Position numbers and translations under genes: made by a program. Below, piece after piece: positions 26,379 to 36,313 of a stretch of 38,411 bases of DNA (position 1 is the first letter of the stretch; the number at the start of each line of letters is the position of its first letter). Below the pieces are notes generated by a model. The model worked only from the letters and a program-made list of their open reading frames with translations. It did no database searches and had not been told where the DNA came from. The stretch is from Chrysochromulina tobinii (Eukaryota > Haptophyta > Prymnesiales > Chrysochromulinaceae): assembly GCA_001275005.1 (NCBI GenBank), contig JWZX01002867.1, positions 1 to 38,411 of the forward strand, written 5' to 3'.

Positions 26379-29300
26379 TCACGAAGAAAACCGCCTATCT
26401 CGGACCTCGGCCTGCAACTGGCGGATCATTTGCTCCTGCGCCCCCATCTTGGCGAGCAGCGTGCGGAGCATGGCGCCCATTGCCTCCGTGTCCGTGTCGG
26501 CCGTCGACGTGGCCGTTGAAGGCGACGCACTCTTCCGCCCTTGCCCCACAGCCACGGATGCCTCCCCGGCCGCATAGCCCCCAGACTCCTCGTCGCGCCG
26601 GTTGCGCTGGTGCACGGCCATCTCGACCTCGTGGATCTGCGTGCCAATCCCGAGCTCATCAAAGGGATTCATGGGCAATCAGAGGCCATCCGAGCGAAAA
26701 TCAGAGCGCCATTGTATGCAATCAGAGCGCAATCAGAGTGAGTCATGGCTCACCTGCGAAGCGATCCCGGCTCGCCATCGCTCTTCGGGTGACACGTCAT
26801 ACTTGCGCCGTTGCACCCAGGTCTCCACGGCCGCGGGGTAGAGGCACACCTCGGGGGAGGTTGCCTTACGCATGAACTGGTGCACCTGCATGCAAGGGTC
26901 ATCGTGTGGCAATCAGCGCCCCTCAGCGCCCTTTAATCGTCCATCCGTGCCGATCTGCGCAAATCTCGAGCTGTGCCAATCTGCGCCCATCCATGGCCAT
27001 CAACGGCGGTGCGCCTGGCTTGTGCCCCGCACCTTTCGCGCCTCGAAGACCGAAAGCGAGCAGTCATCGACGAGCTCATGCTCGGATTTGTCAAGGGCCG
27101 AGTACTCCACCGAGATCGAATCTCCTTCCGGCCGCGTCGGAGATTGCGTCGAGATCGACTCGCGGCGAGAGTGCCGACCGCCCCAGCTCAGCTCGAGGCC
27201 AAGCGCCGTATTGAGCAGCGCGAAGATCGCCGAGCCGAGCGCGTAGAGCGAGAGGAGCGTCAGGCGAATGAGGTTGAACGGGGGTGGGACGAGCTCTTGG
27301 CCTGCTTGTCCGGGCCGAAGGGAAAGGAGCTCAATGAGTGGCAATCAGTGGCAATCAGTGGCAGTCGGTGAGGCACTCGCCTACTCCCTCGAGGGACCAC
27401 CCTCGCAATCAGTGCCACTCAGTTTCGGCACTCGCCTACTCCCCTTGAGGGACCACCCTCGCAATCAGTGCCACTCAGTTTCGGCACTCGCCTACTCCCT
27501 TGAGGGACCACCCTCGCAATCAGTGCCACTCAGTTTCGGCACTCGCCTACTCCCTTGAGGGACCACCCTCGCACTCAGTGCCACTCAGTTTCGTCACTCG
27601 CCTGCTCCCTTGAGGACCACCCTCGCAAACTGGACCTTGAAGTTGGAGTCGACGTTCTCGTAGATGAGATCGAACGTTTTGGCGAAGCGTGCGATGAGCA
27701 GGTTGAGCAGCAGCAGCACGACGACGATCCCAAAGAGGGCCATCATGAGCCACGTGAAGCCGTACACGGAGGGTGAGATCTCAAGGCCCATGATGCGGTC
27801 GGGCTCTCCGTCCATCGTGCCCTCCATAAGCAGGGTGAGCACGCCTTCCAAGTGGTGGCGCAATCAGCAGAGGCCATCAGAAAGGCCATCCGAGGCCATC
27901 AGAGAGGCCATCAGAGAGGCCATCAGAGAGGCCATCAGAGAGGCCATCAGAGAGGCCATCAGAGAGGCAGGCACCTGCAAACGAGAGCTTCGCCGACAAT
28001 GGCCCATCGAATTGGCCACTGCTGGTGCCACTGTCTGCTTCCACATGAGTCTTCGCATCGAGCGGCGCGACGATCAGAACGAAGAAGGCGGAGCCGAAGG
28101 CGATGAGGACGAATGCGGCCAGCATGAGGAACTGCCATAGAGCATCCGAAGATGGTCATCAGATGGTCATCAGATGGTCATTAGAGCGCAATCAGGGCGT
28201 AATCAGAGGCTCATCACCTGCCAGAGGTCCTCGAGCATCCGGATAGTCATGATCAGGAGCGGGCCCGTGCGCGGGAAGATGAAGAGCAGTTGGAGCAGCC
28301 GTAGCCACGCTAACCAAGCCGTGAGTGCCTGGCACGGCAATGCGATCGCTTGGGCAGCTTCGCCCGCCACGACGCCGTGGGTGAGCGCCAGCCGTGTGCC
28401 CAGTGTGGCGAGCATCCCCACGACCAGCAAGATGTCCACCACGTTGAAGATGTCGCGAATGTAGAACCACCAGCTTGCGGTGGTGAGCAGGTCCGACAGC
28501 TCACCGAGTGCCCAGCCCAGCGCGTATGAGAGCAGCAGCAGATCCGCATACAGTACCCCCAGAGGCGAAACCACCGCGAGCGGCACACCTTCCAAATTAG
28601 GCAGCTCTCCCGAGGATCTGTCCGTGGACGCGAGCGGCGGCGCGGGCAGAGTCGTAACCAACGCGGCGAGGCCTGCGGTCGCGAGGCACCAGAGTGCGAA
28701 GCGGCCGGACGGAAAGAACCAGACGATGCCGATGGGGAGTCGGCGATCGGTGATGGCCTTGCGCAATCTCTCCTCGATCTCGATCTCCATCCAGCGAGGC
28801 ACGACGAGCAGCAACGGCAGCGCGATGACGTGGCCGAGCATGAGCGCCGTCGTGAGCAGCGTCTCTCGCAGCGAGTGCCAGCTAAGGAAGGGCGGGCAGC
28901 GCTCAGGACAGCGCCTCTGGCTCGCGCCGCCGCCGTCCTGAGCGCTCCGGACAGCGCCGCCGCCGTGGTCTGCTCCGGCCGCGCTGAGCGCCCGGGACGA
29001 CGTCTTCGCCTCCGGGAAGAAGAGGTGCACCAGGTGTGAGTAGACGAAGGGGTTGGACACGAAGACCTTGAGCTCGTGCTCGGCGGCGAGGGGCAAGCTC
29101 ATGCGCACGAAAAAGTCGCGAGCGATCCTGGGCTCGACGGGATCAGTGCCTGTGCGCCAAGGGTTGAAGGAGCGGTTGGCCTCTTCCTTCTCGTCAGCCG
29201 CGCGCACCTGATGAAAAAGGGGGCCATCAATAACACTCAGAGGCACTCAGAGGCACTCAGACGCCATAAGAGGCCATCAGAAGCCATCAGAAGCCATCAG

Positions 29301-31411
29301 AGGCCATCAGAGGCCATCAGAGGCCAGCAGACGCACCGCGCCCTCGACCAGACCGCTGGCAATGTGCTGAAGCAGCGTCGATGCGGACAGGAGTCGATCG
29401 CATACGACGCGGTCGCGCTGAAACCTCCCTGTCTCGCCTAGCATGGCTGCTGCAATCTCAAGAGAAAGCAACACCTGATGGGAGCGACAATCATTGTCAT
29501 CAGTGGCAATCAGTCTCCTCCGTGGCAACAGTGTACTCAGCTACCGTGCCATCTCGGGCAGTCTCGAGCAATCTCGGACAATATCGGGCAGTCTCGGACC
29601 ATCTCGGACAATCTCGGGCAGTCTCGGACAATCTCGGATCATCTCAGGCCATCTCGCTCGAGAGCGGTACCGGGTTGGGTGGGCGGCCGCCAACGCTCTC
29701 AAAGCTCTGGTCGTCGCCCTCCTCGTCCTCGTCGGCTTCGTCAGTTTCGTCGGAGCGCTCGGACGAAACCGGAGCCTCCGCCAGCCGCACCCCCTTGCGC
29801 CTCGGCTGGGGCGTGCTCGGATCTCCCGCGCGATCTCCCGTGCGATCTGCCGAGGCCTGGGAGATCGCACGGGCCATGATGCATGTGTTCTCTCGTGTCA
29901 CATGTGACTCTCTGTCACGATTGCTCTCGCGCACCAGCTGCTCGTGCTGCTCCACCTGCCGGCGCGCCTGCTTCGGGTCGGGTGAGCCCAGCATGACATG
30001 CGAACCGAGCATCTCCGCGCTCGCCGCGTGGCTCGTCGCGCTCATCATACGGTGCGGACCTCGGGGCGCGGCACGTCGTGAACGAGCGCGCAGCGGCGGA
30101 GCGCCCTCGGGCCGTGAGCAGAGCACTAAGAGGCAGAAGAGACGCGCCATCTCAGCCTGCGAGTGGGTGTGAACACGCCGAGTGGGTGATCGGAGGTACT
30201 CAGTGCTCATCCGTGATCACTGGCGATGGCTCATCAGCGGCTGCTTCACCTGCGACAGTGCCGATTTGGTATCCGAGCCAGGCCGATCGATGGCCCACAT
30301 TCGCACGACGCGCTCCGAATGCTCACGTGTGAAGATAGCCGGGCAAAAGCCGCGCGTGAACAGCGTGTGCTCGAGGAGCATCAACGCCACAAGCAGCTGC
30401 CCGGCGGTGATGGCCACCTGCACGCGAGTGTGATGGACTCATCAGTCGCCATCCGACGCAATCGGGCGCAATCAGGTTCAGCTGCCCGGCGGTGATGGTC
30501 ACCGAGAGTGCGCCGTAACCCGGTAGACGAAACTCATAGAGATCGCTCAGATCTGAGCTCGCGGGCACGAGATCGATGCGGTGGTGCGTGCTCGCTCGTC
30601 GGCCGCTCGCCAGCAGACGCGACGAAGTCGGCGCACGACCCTGCGCAAAAGATGAGCTTGGCAGCTGGCCTACTAGGCCTGCTTGGTGAGCACTCAGGGA
30701 GCGCATCTGACGGGACTGCAGGGGAGCGGTTGTAGCATCCGCACGCCAGTCGAGGAGCAGACGCACCGTTGACGCATGGCCATACTCTGCGGCGGCGAGC
30801 AGTGGTGTCAGGCCGCCGCGCGAGTAGGCATCGTTGCACGCCTCGATATTGGCGCCGCGTTTCAGCAGCTCCTCGACGATGTGCGCCCGGCCCTCGTACG
30901 CCGCCTCGTGCAGCGGAGTGTTACCCTTTGCATTCTGCAGCTCGATGCTGTCGGGCGCTGCTTCCACAAGAAGTCCGACCACTGCCGTCGTGCGGTTGTA
31001 GCGCGCTGCGAGGTGCAGCGCAACCTCGGTATACCGCTTGTTGGTCAGGCGCGGGTCCGCCTTGGCGCAGAGCAGCGCGTTCACCACCGCCGCGTTGCCC
31101 GTGTACGCGGCCCAGTGTATTGCCATGGAGCCAGCCCAGGCGTCGCGGTCCTGGTTGATCATCTCCGGGCTGTCGAGCGCGGCGAGCGCGCCCTCCACAC
31201 CATCGAGGTTACCCTCGGCGCACGCCTGGATGAGCGATGACATCGAGATTTGACCAAAGGGTCCAATCTGGATCTTGGACGTCCTTCGCGTCAGCTTGGT
31301 GGCGGCGGGATTCGGCAGATCCTGTGGCGGAGGCAGATCATCGTCCTCCTTCTCATCGATCTTGGAGAGGCCGTTGGGCACCCCGTCTCGCCGAGAGAAG
31401 GTCACGGGCAT
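26379..31411 (-). CDS. Ankyrin-repeat TRP-like (TRPV-like) cation channel
   Basis: Ten exons are inferred: 31411-30503, 30417-30250, 30156-29671, 29474-29337, 29207-28218, 28131-27975, 27844-27621, 27329-27033, 26885-26754 and 26636-26379. The product is 1252 aa. All joins keep frame; the sixth intron is phase 1 and the rest phase 0. Residues about 50-240 hold about five ankyrin repeats (AIHWAAYTGNAAVVNALL, GNTPLHEAAYEGRAHIVEEL). A linker follows, then a six-helix channel: S1 near 690, S2 near 745, S3-S4 (IRDIFNVVDILLVVGMLATL), S5 FLMLAAFVLIAFGSAFFVLI, pore loop LTLLMEGTMDGEPD, and S6 FGIVVVLLLLNLLIARFAKT, as in TRP channels. The C-terminal PPPFNLIRLTLL is also TRP-like. It probably admits Ca2+ or other cations. 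Acceptors of exons 7, 8 and 10 are less certain. Confidence 0.75.
27375..27640 (-). repeat. Intron donor array: five 55-56-bp units
   Basis: Units beginning ACTCGCCTACTCCCT (plus strand) start at 27375, 27430, 27486, 27541 and 27596. On the coding strand each contains GAGG|GTGGTCC, a copy of the exon-7 end and donor. The donor is therefore present five times. Confidence 0.9.
27845..27974 (-). repeat. Intron with 12-bp GATGGCCTCTCT array
   Basis: At least six perfect 12-bp units lie at 27893-27966 on the coding strand of the channel gene. The phase-1 intron runs from GTGCCTGCC to CACTTGGAAG, an AAG rather than CAG acceptor. Confidence 0.85.
29208..29336 (-). repeat. Intron with CTGATGGCCT/CTGAGTGCCT array
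   Basis: The coding strand shows about twelve 10-bp units (TCTGATGGCC, TCTGATGGCT, TCTGAGTGCC) between the donor GTGCGTCTG and the acceptor TTTTTCATCAG. The next exon also begins GTGCG. Confidence 0.85.
29475..29670 (-). repeat. Intron with CCGAGATTGT/CCGAGACTGC array
   Basis: About ten 10-bp units alternate CCGAGATTGT and CCGAGACTGC between the donor GTACCGCTC and the acceptor CTCCCATCAG of the channel gene. Confidence 0.8.
30394..30502 (-). repeat. 24-bp direct repeat flanking the first channel intron
   Basis: The first 24 bases of the 85-nt intron (30502-30479) match the first 24 bases of the next exon (30417-30394) with one mismatch. Both begin GTG(A/G)CCATCACCGCCGGG. The copies sit exactly on the donor and on the downstream exon start. 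Confidence 0.9.
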
Positions 31412-31767
31412 CAGGGCTTGCGGAAACTGCGAAAGCTGCGGGGGCGCTGCGGCGTAGCCCGCCTTCCGACAGTCTGAGCACTCTTCAGCATGGAATTTGT
31501 GCGAAAATCAAACTTCTCAACACGGCGCTAGTCAACACTTCGTTCGAGGTCTTGAGGTCTTTGAGGTATGGTTGGGGCTGTTTTGTGAGCGGCCAGTCGA
31601 CCGCTGCCATCCAGAGTTTTAGAACTTAAGTTCACGTGCCGTGGAAGGTTTATTTGCTGGGATTGTATGAAGGTGGCGAGTGAGACGCGGCCACACGCCA
31701 TCGGTACACACGGTAGCCGCAAGCGCGTCGCCCGCGCCGCGGACCTATACTCCTCTCACGCATCTCA
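31412..31767. other. Intergenic region between PDE and channel genes
   Basis: These 356 bases lie between two minus-strand genes and should hold the promoter of the channel gene and the 3' flank of the PDE gene. A repeated GAGGTCTTGAGGTCTTTGAG stretch lies at 31546-31565. I see no small gene. Confidence 0.35.
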
Positions 31768-33792
31768 TTAGATCAATTTGGAGACCCGCCGCGACGATTT
31801 GCTTCCATCGACCCCCCTGGCTGGAGATGCGTCCGCGGCGCCAGCCGTCGGCGAGACGACGCCCTTCCTGAGGAGCAGGTCGTTGCCGTGAACCTCCCAG
31901 CCCTTGAGGTTCTCCTCGAGCGCGCCGATGCAGTCCCGGGTCGCCTGTTCGCCGAGTAGCCCGCACAGCTCGACAAAGAGCGGCTTGACGAGCACGTTGA
32001 TGAAGCCCATCTGGCACTGGGCCACGCTCGTCTTCTCGCGATCGTAAAAGGGCGAGATGGGCATCCCGAGATTCCTCTCGAGGTCGCCCTGTCGGAAAAA
32101 CTCCTCCATGACAAGCTCGGTCCACTTGAGGCACAATTTGAGCGGCTTGGCCGGGTTCGCAATGTCCGCCGCGTGCACAATCAGCGCGAGCAAGAACTTG
32201 ACGTCTTCGCGGTCGCAGCCCGCCACAAAGGTGTTGCTCGACACCTTCGTCTTGAACTTGGTGTAGTGCTCGAAGTGGAACTTCATGTCCGTTCCCATCA
32301 CCAACTGAATGACGCAGTCGCGAAATTCGAGGTACTGCTCCCGAGGCCAGCCCTTGAGGAAGTTGCACTCGTCGAGTAGAAGCAGTTTCCACGCGGAGGC
32401 GAGGTGGTGCGACTCGAGGATCGACTGGTCGTTGTACGTGAGCGAGTACTCATGCTTCGTCTGCTGGAGGAACTGGTTGTTCACGCCCGGGTGCTGATAG
32501 TCGTGGATTGCAGACGCGACGATGCACGCGAGCCGGTCGAGCGGCGTGATCAACTCGTCGACGAGCTTGTGCCGGATGAAGTAGTTGGTGTTGAACACCA
32601 CGTCGAGAGCGTGCACCGAGTTGTGGTACGGGTTCTCGGCCTTGTAGCCATCCTGGACGCGCCGCAAGAAGGTGAGCAACCGAGGTTTGGACAGTCGGAG
32701 CTTGGCGATCAGCCCATGGTCCTCGAGCAGCTGGTGCACGCCGAGCACAAGGTGCGACCCCTCGGCCTTGGCGGCGAAATCGAAGACGTCCACGTCCCAT
32801 CCGTGCACCTTGGAGACGAAATTTCTGCCGGGCAGAACGTCCAAGTACGGACTCGAAAACCTTCGTGACGATTGTGGAGGGTGGAGGTACGCCCGAATCT
32901 CCGGCAGCGTCGACAGCTGATCCATCCGAGCGAGCTCCAGGGCTGCGAGCGACTCGCCGCCCTCGAGCATCCTGGTCTCCAGTCGCTTGAGGCCCTGCGC
33001 CGTCGAGGGCAATGCGGCCTGGGTCTCACCGCACTGGACGTCGACAGATTGGCGCCGCCCCCCGCCAAGATTATTCTCGAGAAACGACATCATCTCTGAC
33101 GAGACGTTGGCGCCGCCTGCCACCTTGAGGTCGATGGTGTACAGCTTGTCCGACGAGATGAGGTGCATGATCCAGCTGATGTCGGACACGTCGTCCGCAT
33201 CCTCGAGTCGGCCCTTCATATCGATCAGCAGCTCCATAACGCGCTCGACGGGCGAGCCAAACTTGAGATGTTTGGCCTTCTTGTACGCACGCTGCGCCTT
33301 CTGCACCTTGTTCATCACGACGAAGAGGCGCACAAGACGCACCAGGCGCACGATGCGCAGAAAATTGAAGGAGTCACCGGCAGTCGACAGCACCGTTACC
33401 AACTGGAGCTGCAGGATGAGCAGCCCGATCACGATAAGCGCGTCGACGCAGTTCAGAACGTCGAAGAAATAGGGGAAGCCGTATGCGTACAGCCGGAGCT
33501 GGATCTCGACGGTGAAGATGAGGAGGAAGGCGAGCTCCGTGTACTGGAATGCATTGGTCCAACTGATGACGAACGCGTCTTCCTCGTGGTGGGTGATGCA
33601 CGCCTGGATCATCGTGATGTTGTCGTAGATATTGCAGCCCGCATCGGTGACGGCCATGTCAACGAGCATCCCCAGCATGTTGAGCAGCACCAAGCCGGTG
33701 ACGAAGAACTCGGTCATGACATTGTCAAAGGTGCGCCGCAACACGTGGCGTCCTGGCAGATACGACTTGGCCTTCTCCTTCTTGTCGGCCAT
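31768..33792 (-). CDS. Voltage-sensor domain fused to class I cyclic-nucleotide phosphodiesterase
   Basis: A single exon gives 674 aa. Four membrane helices form a voltage-sensor domain. S1 is near 27-47 and S2 near 82-104 (YTELAFLLIFTVEIQLRLYA, with acidic counter-charges). S3 is near 107-133 (FDVLNCVDALIVIG). S4 is LRIVRLVRLVRLF, with R146, R149, R152 and R155 every third residue. No S5, pore loop or S6 follows. Instead, after a linker of about 150 residues, a complete PDEase_I domain spans about 345-640. It has YHNSVHALDV (H390), the signature HDYQHPGVNNQF (H430, D431, H434), HAADIANPAK (H540, D543) and the purine-clamp region QMGFI (Q594, F597). The enzyme should hydrolyse cAMP and/or cGMP at the plasma or ciliary membrane. 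Regulation by membrane potential is inferred by analogy with voltage-sensing phosphatases. Confidence 0.9.
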   Translation of the reverse strand: MADKKEKAKSYLPGRHVLRRTFDNVMTEFFVTGLVLLNMLGMLVDMAVTDAGCNIYDNITMIQACITHHEEDAFVISWTNAFQYTELAFLLIFTVEIQLRLYAYGFPYFFDVLNCVDALIVIGLLILQLQLVTVLSTAGDSFNFLRIVRLVRLVRLFVVMNKVQKAQRAYKKAKHLKFGSPVERVMELLIDMKGRLEDADDVSDISWIMHLISSDKLYTIDLKVAGGANVSSEMMSFLENNLGGGRRQSVDVQCGETQAALPSTAQGLKRLETRMLEGGESLAALELARMDQLSTLPEIRAYLHPPQSSRRFSSPYLDVLPGRNFVSKVHGWDVDVFDFAAKAEGSHLVLGVHQLLEDHGLIAKLRLSKPRLLTFLRRVQDGYKAENPYHNSVHALDVVFNTNYFIRHKLVDELITPLDRLACIVASAIHDYQHPGVNNQFLQQTKHEYSLTYNDQSILESHHLASAWKLLLLDECNFLKGWPREQYLEFRDCVIQLVMGTDMKFHFEHYTKFKTKVSSNTFVAGCDREDVKFLLALIVHAADIANPAKPLKLCLKWTELVMEEFFRQGDLERNLGMPISPFYDREKTSVAQCQMGFINVLVKPLFVELCGLLGEQATRDCIGALEENLKGWEVHGNDLLLRKGVVSPTAGAADASPARGVDGSKSSRRVSKLI

Positions 33793-34640
33793 GCTGCACG
33801 CTTCAGAATTTAGGCCGCTTCAGGACGCGACCGCCAGTAATCAAGTTTCACTGTCCCAAATTGGTTCGCGCGCAGTTCCCTTTTTAGTGCAGAATTAGGA
33901 TGTCCCCCGTTCCGCGTTGGGGCCGGACATGAGGAGGGGGGTGGGGGTGTGAGTGCACGCGCTCACGTAGGGCCTCTCGCGCTCTCGTCCACAAAAAGGA
34001 TGTGTGGATGTCCACGAGCCTGCCACGTCTTGCTGCCACGCGACCACGCTACCAGCCCGACTGCCCGAGCCTGCGAGCCACGCAGAAAGAAAGAAAAATT
34101 AGATCCGTACGGAACTTATACGGAACCTGAGGCCGTGAGGCGTCGGGGCACGATATTCTTTGTCATAGTGCTTCAATTATTGGCTGTTTCGGAATCTCGT
34201 TGCAATGGTACTGTACATGTAGGAACAGTTGTCGAGTGGCCACTCTTGGCGCCGCGTTGGCCATGGATAGACCATGTGGGTAGACCATGGCCCATGGGTT
34301 TCGATCGAGGGTTTCGAATGGGTTAGAGGTAATCGCTCCGTCCGCTCTCCGTGATTGTGCGTGTCTCATACTGTACGTGCAACAGATTCAATAAATTCAA
34401 ATCTTGAATTCACAACGTCGCGAGAACTTAATTTATATTCCTTGCTCTGTGCTGAGGCTCATACATGTAGGACTTCCCATGCGCGAGCCGTGGAGCTCAA
34501 GCAAGACCTGCGCGGCTGAAATCACGAGCACGTTGTGGAAATCTTTAGGTAATCGGATGTATTTTGATAAGGCGACTTCGACGTTTCGTCAAACGTCTCC
34601 GGCTCGTCCGACGGTCTCGCTGAACTCATTTTTTGCAAAA
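33793..34640. promoter_or_regulatory. Divergent intergenic region between PDE and Zn2Cys6 genes
   Basis: These 848 bases separate divergent starts and are less GC-rich than coding DNA. TACATGTAGGA occurs at 34213-34223 and again near 34464, both upstream of the transcription factor. A TAGACCATG repeat with CCATGG palindromes lies at 34259-34303. An open frame runs into the factor's start from 34404 without a convincing ATG. No RNA gene is recognised. Confidence 0.4.
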
Positions 34641-35864
34641 ATGAGCGACGTGAGAACCTTGGACCTGTTGCTCAGGGCCGCCGATCACGTCGCTCCCATG
34701 AAGGCCCAAAATGCCAAAGCAGCTCAGGCGGATCGAAATATGGCGCCATCCAAATCCCCCCCAGTATCGTCTTCTTCACCGACACCGATGAAGCGGAAGT
34801 TGGGGGAGGAGGAAATGGGGTCGCTTCCATCTGACGAGGAAGAGGAGGAGGGAGAGGAGGACACGCAGTACGATAACGACCATTTCGTCGAACTGGCTGA
34901 CGAAGCACGTCGTGCAGCTGGCGAAAGCCGTCTTACCCTTGCGCAGCCGCTCCCATGGCTCCCCTCATCGGCTTTTACGGCCCCTTCTGTGTTTGCTCAC
35001 GTTGGCGGGATGACCGGGCTGATGCTCCCTGGGTCAGCGCCCATGTTGGCTGCTGTGCCTGGCGTCAATCCCTGCTTCGATCGCCGGTATGACACGGGCA
35101 TGCCACCGCAGGCCCCTAGCGCGCCAATGCAAATGAATCGCCCCTGTACATCATGCCGAGTTGCCAAGATTCTGTGCGATCGTCAGCTGCCGTGCACCCG
35201 TTGCGTTCGCCTCAACATGGTCTGCCAGGCGCCGGCGCATGTCCGCCGCGGCCGCCCCCCCGGCCGCCGGTGGTCTTGCCTCTCGAACCAAAAGCTCGAG
35301 CCATCTGCGCTCGGACTTCCCAGCGCCACTAGCCTCACGGGCGCCGTGCCGGGCGTAGGCGGCGTGCTGGGCCTCGATGTGCACGTGAGCCAGCTGCAGC
35401 GCATGCCGGCCAGCACGGGTGTCTTTGACACCGCCCTGCACCCGGAGCGCCATCGTGAGCGCCATCCTCATCCAGCCGCCGCCCCCTTCGGCGTCGCCCC
35501 CGCAGCTATGACGAACCCCTCAGCTTGGTTCCCAACCGATCCCGGACTCAACCCAAATATGACGAACCCAAACATGACGTTCTCCGCAGCCGGAGCACCC
35601 TTGCCACCCTCGGAGTACGCCCAGCCGCTGCGGCCTCCCGCGCATTTCACCGCCACCGTCATCGCAGTTCTCCCGCCTACCGCATCCACGGTACCCACCC
35701 AATTACCCTCCCATTCAGTGTCGGCCTCGGTGCACGGCGGCAACTTCTTCGCGAGCGCCGCACCCCAGTTGCCTGCGCCCGCGCCGCTCCCTGTGCCTGT
35801 TGACTACTCAGTCGGCGCACTGCGGGCGCAGCTCCTTCAACTGGGAGTACTGCCCTGCATCTGA
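34641..35864 (+). CDS. Zn(II)2Cys6 binuclear-cluster transcription factor
   Basis: The ATG at 34641 gives 407 aa. Earlier in-frame ATGs exist, but their sequence looks like leader. An acidic stretch (SDEEEEEGEEDTQYD) near residue 68 could be an activation region. At about residues 170-196 lies CTSCRVAKILC, then five residues to CTRCVRLNMVC. The spacing C-x2-C-x6-C-x5-C-x2-C-x6-C is the exact fungal-type Zn2Cys6 pattern, binding two zinc ions and DNA. A basic RRGRPPGRRW segment just after may add AT-hook-like contact. The rest is Pro/Ala-rich with NPNMTNPNMT repeats. No fungal middle-homology domain is seen. Such factors are mainly fungal but also occur in some algae. Confidence 0.82.
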   Translation: MSDVRTLDLLLRAADHVAPMKAQNAKAAQADRNMAPSKSPPVSSSSPTPMKRKLGEEEMGSLPSDEEEEEGEEDTQYDNDHFVELADEARRAAGESRLTLAQPLPWLPSSAFTAPSVFAHVGGMTGLMLPGSAPMLAAVPGVNPCFDRRYDTGMPPQAPSAPMQMNRPCTSCRVAKILCDRQLPCTRCVRLNMVCQAPAHVRRGRPPGRRWSCLSNQKLEPSALGLPSATSLTGAVPGVGGVLGLDVHVSQLQRMPASTGVFDTALHPERHRERHPHPAAAPFGVAPAAMTNPSAWFPTDPGLNPNMTNPNMTFSAAGAPLPPSEYAQPLRPPAHFTATVIAVLPPTASTVPTQLPSHSVSASVHGGNFFASAAPQLPAPAPLPVPVDYSVGALRAQLLQLGVLPCI

Positions 35865-36313
35865 GCTCGTATCGGAACATCCATGTGTTACGGTCCCCTG
35901 GGCCTTCCACGTGGGACGGAACTGAAACACTACATGTCAACAACGCTCAGTGGCAGCTGTGTAGAGTGAATAGCCTGGAGCTGTATGTAGCGTTAAGCGT
36001 AGTCAAACCTGTGTGGCTTCGTGGCGAGCCCGTAGTTAGAAGTTACCTGCGTGTGTTGCATGGTGTGTTGCGCATGGTGTTGCGCGTAACAAAATCGCGT
36101 CAAGTGACTCGAGGTCCGAAGATTACATGGTTCCATAGCCCCGCGGCGCCCAGGGCGTACACCGGACACCGCCCGCGCACCGCGCTCTAGCCGCTAAAAC
36201 CAGCGGACCTCTACCTCTCTCCCTCTGGACAACATGACCGAGCACCGTCTTGCGTCTACATAATTCCACAAGTCGATGCACCAAAAGAGGCTGGGGGCGA
36301 CGGTGTGCATCGC
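35865..36313. other. Convergent intergenic region, 449 bp
   Basis: This lies between the 3' ends of the Zn2Cys6 gene and the 36314 gene. Bases 36058-36090 repeat GTGTTGCGCATGGTGTTGCG-type sequence. No gene is supported. Confidence 0.4.

Noticed and set aside
27375-27640. CRISPR-like or satellite array
   Set aside because: The 55-bp units adjoin each other without spacers and contain a duplicated splice donor, so intron repeat growth explains them.
31237-31629. Small plus-strand ORF between the channel and PDE genes
   Set aside because: Half of it is antisense to the ankyrin exon, and the rest has no coding character.
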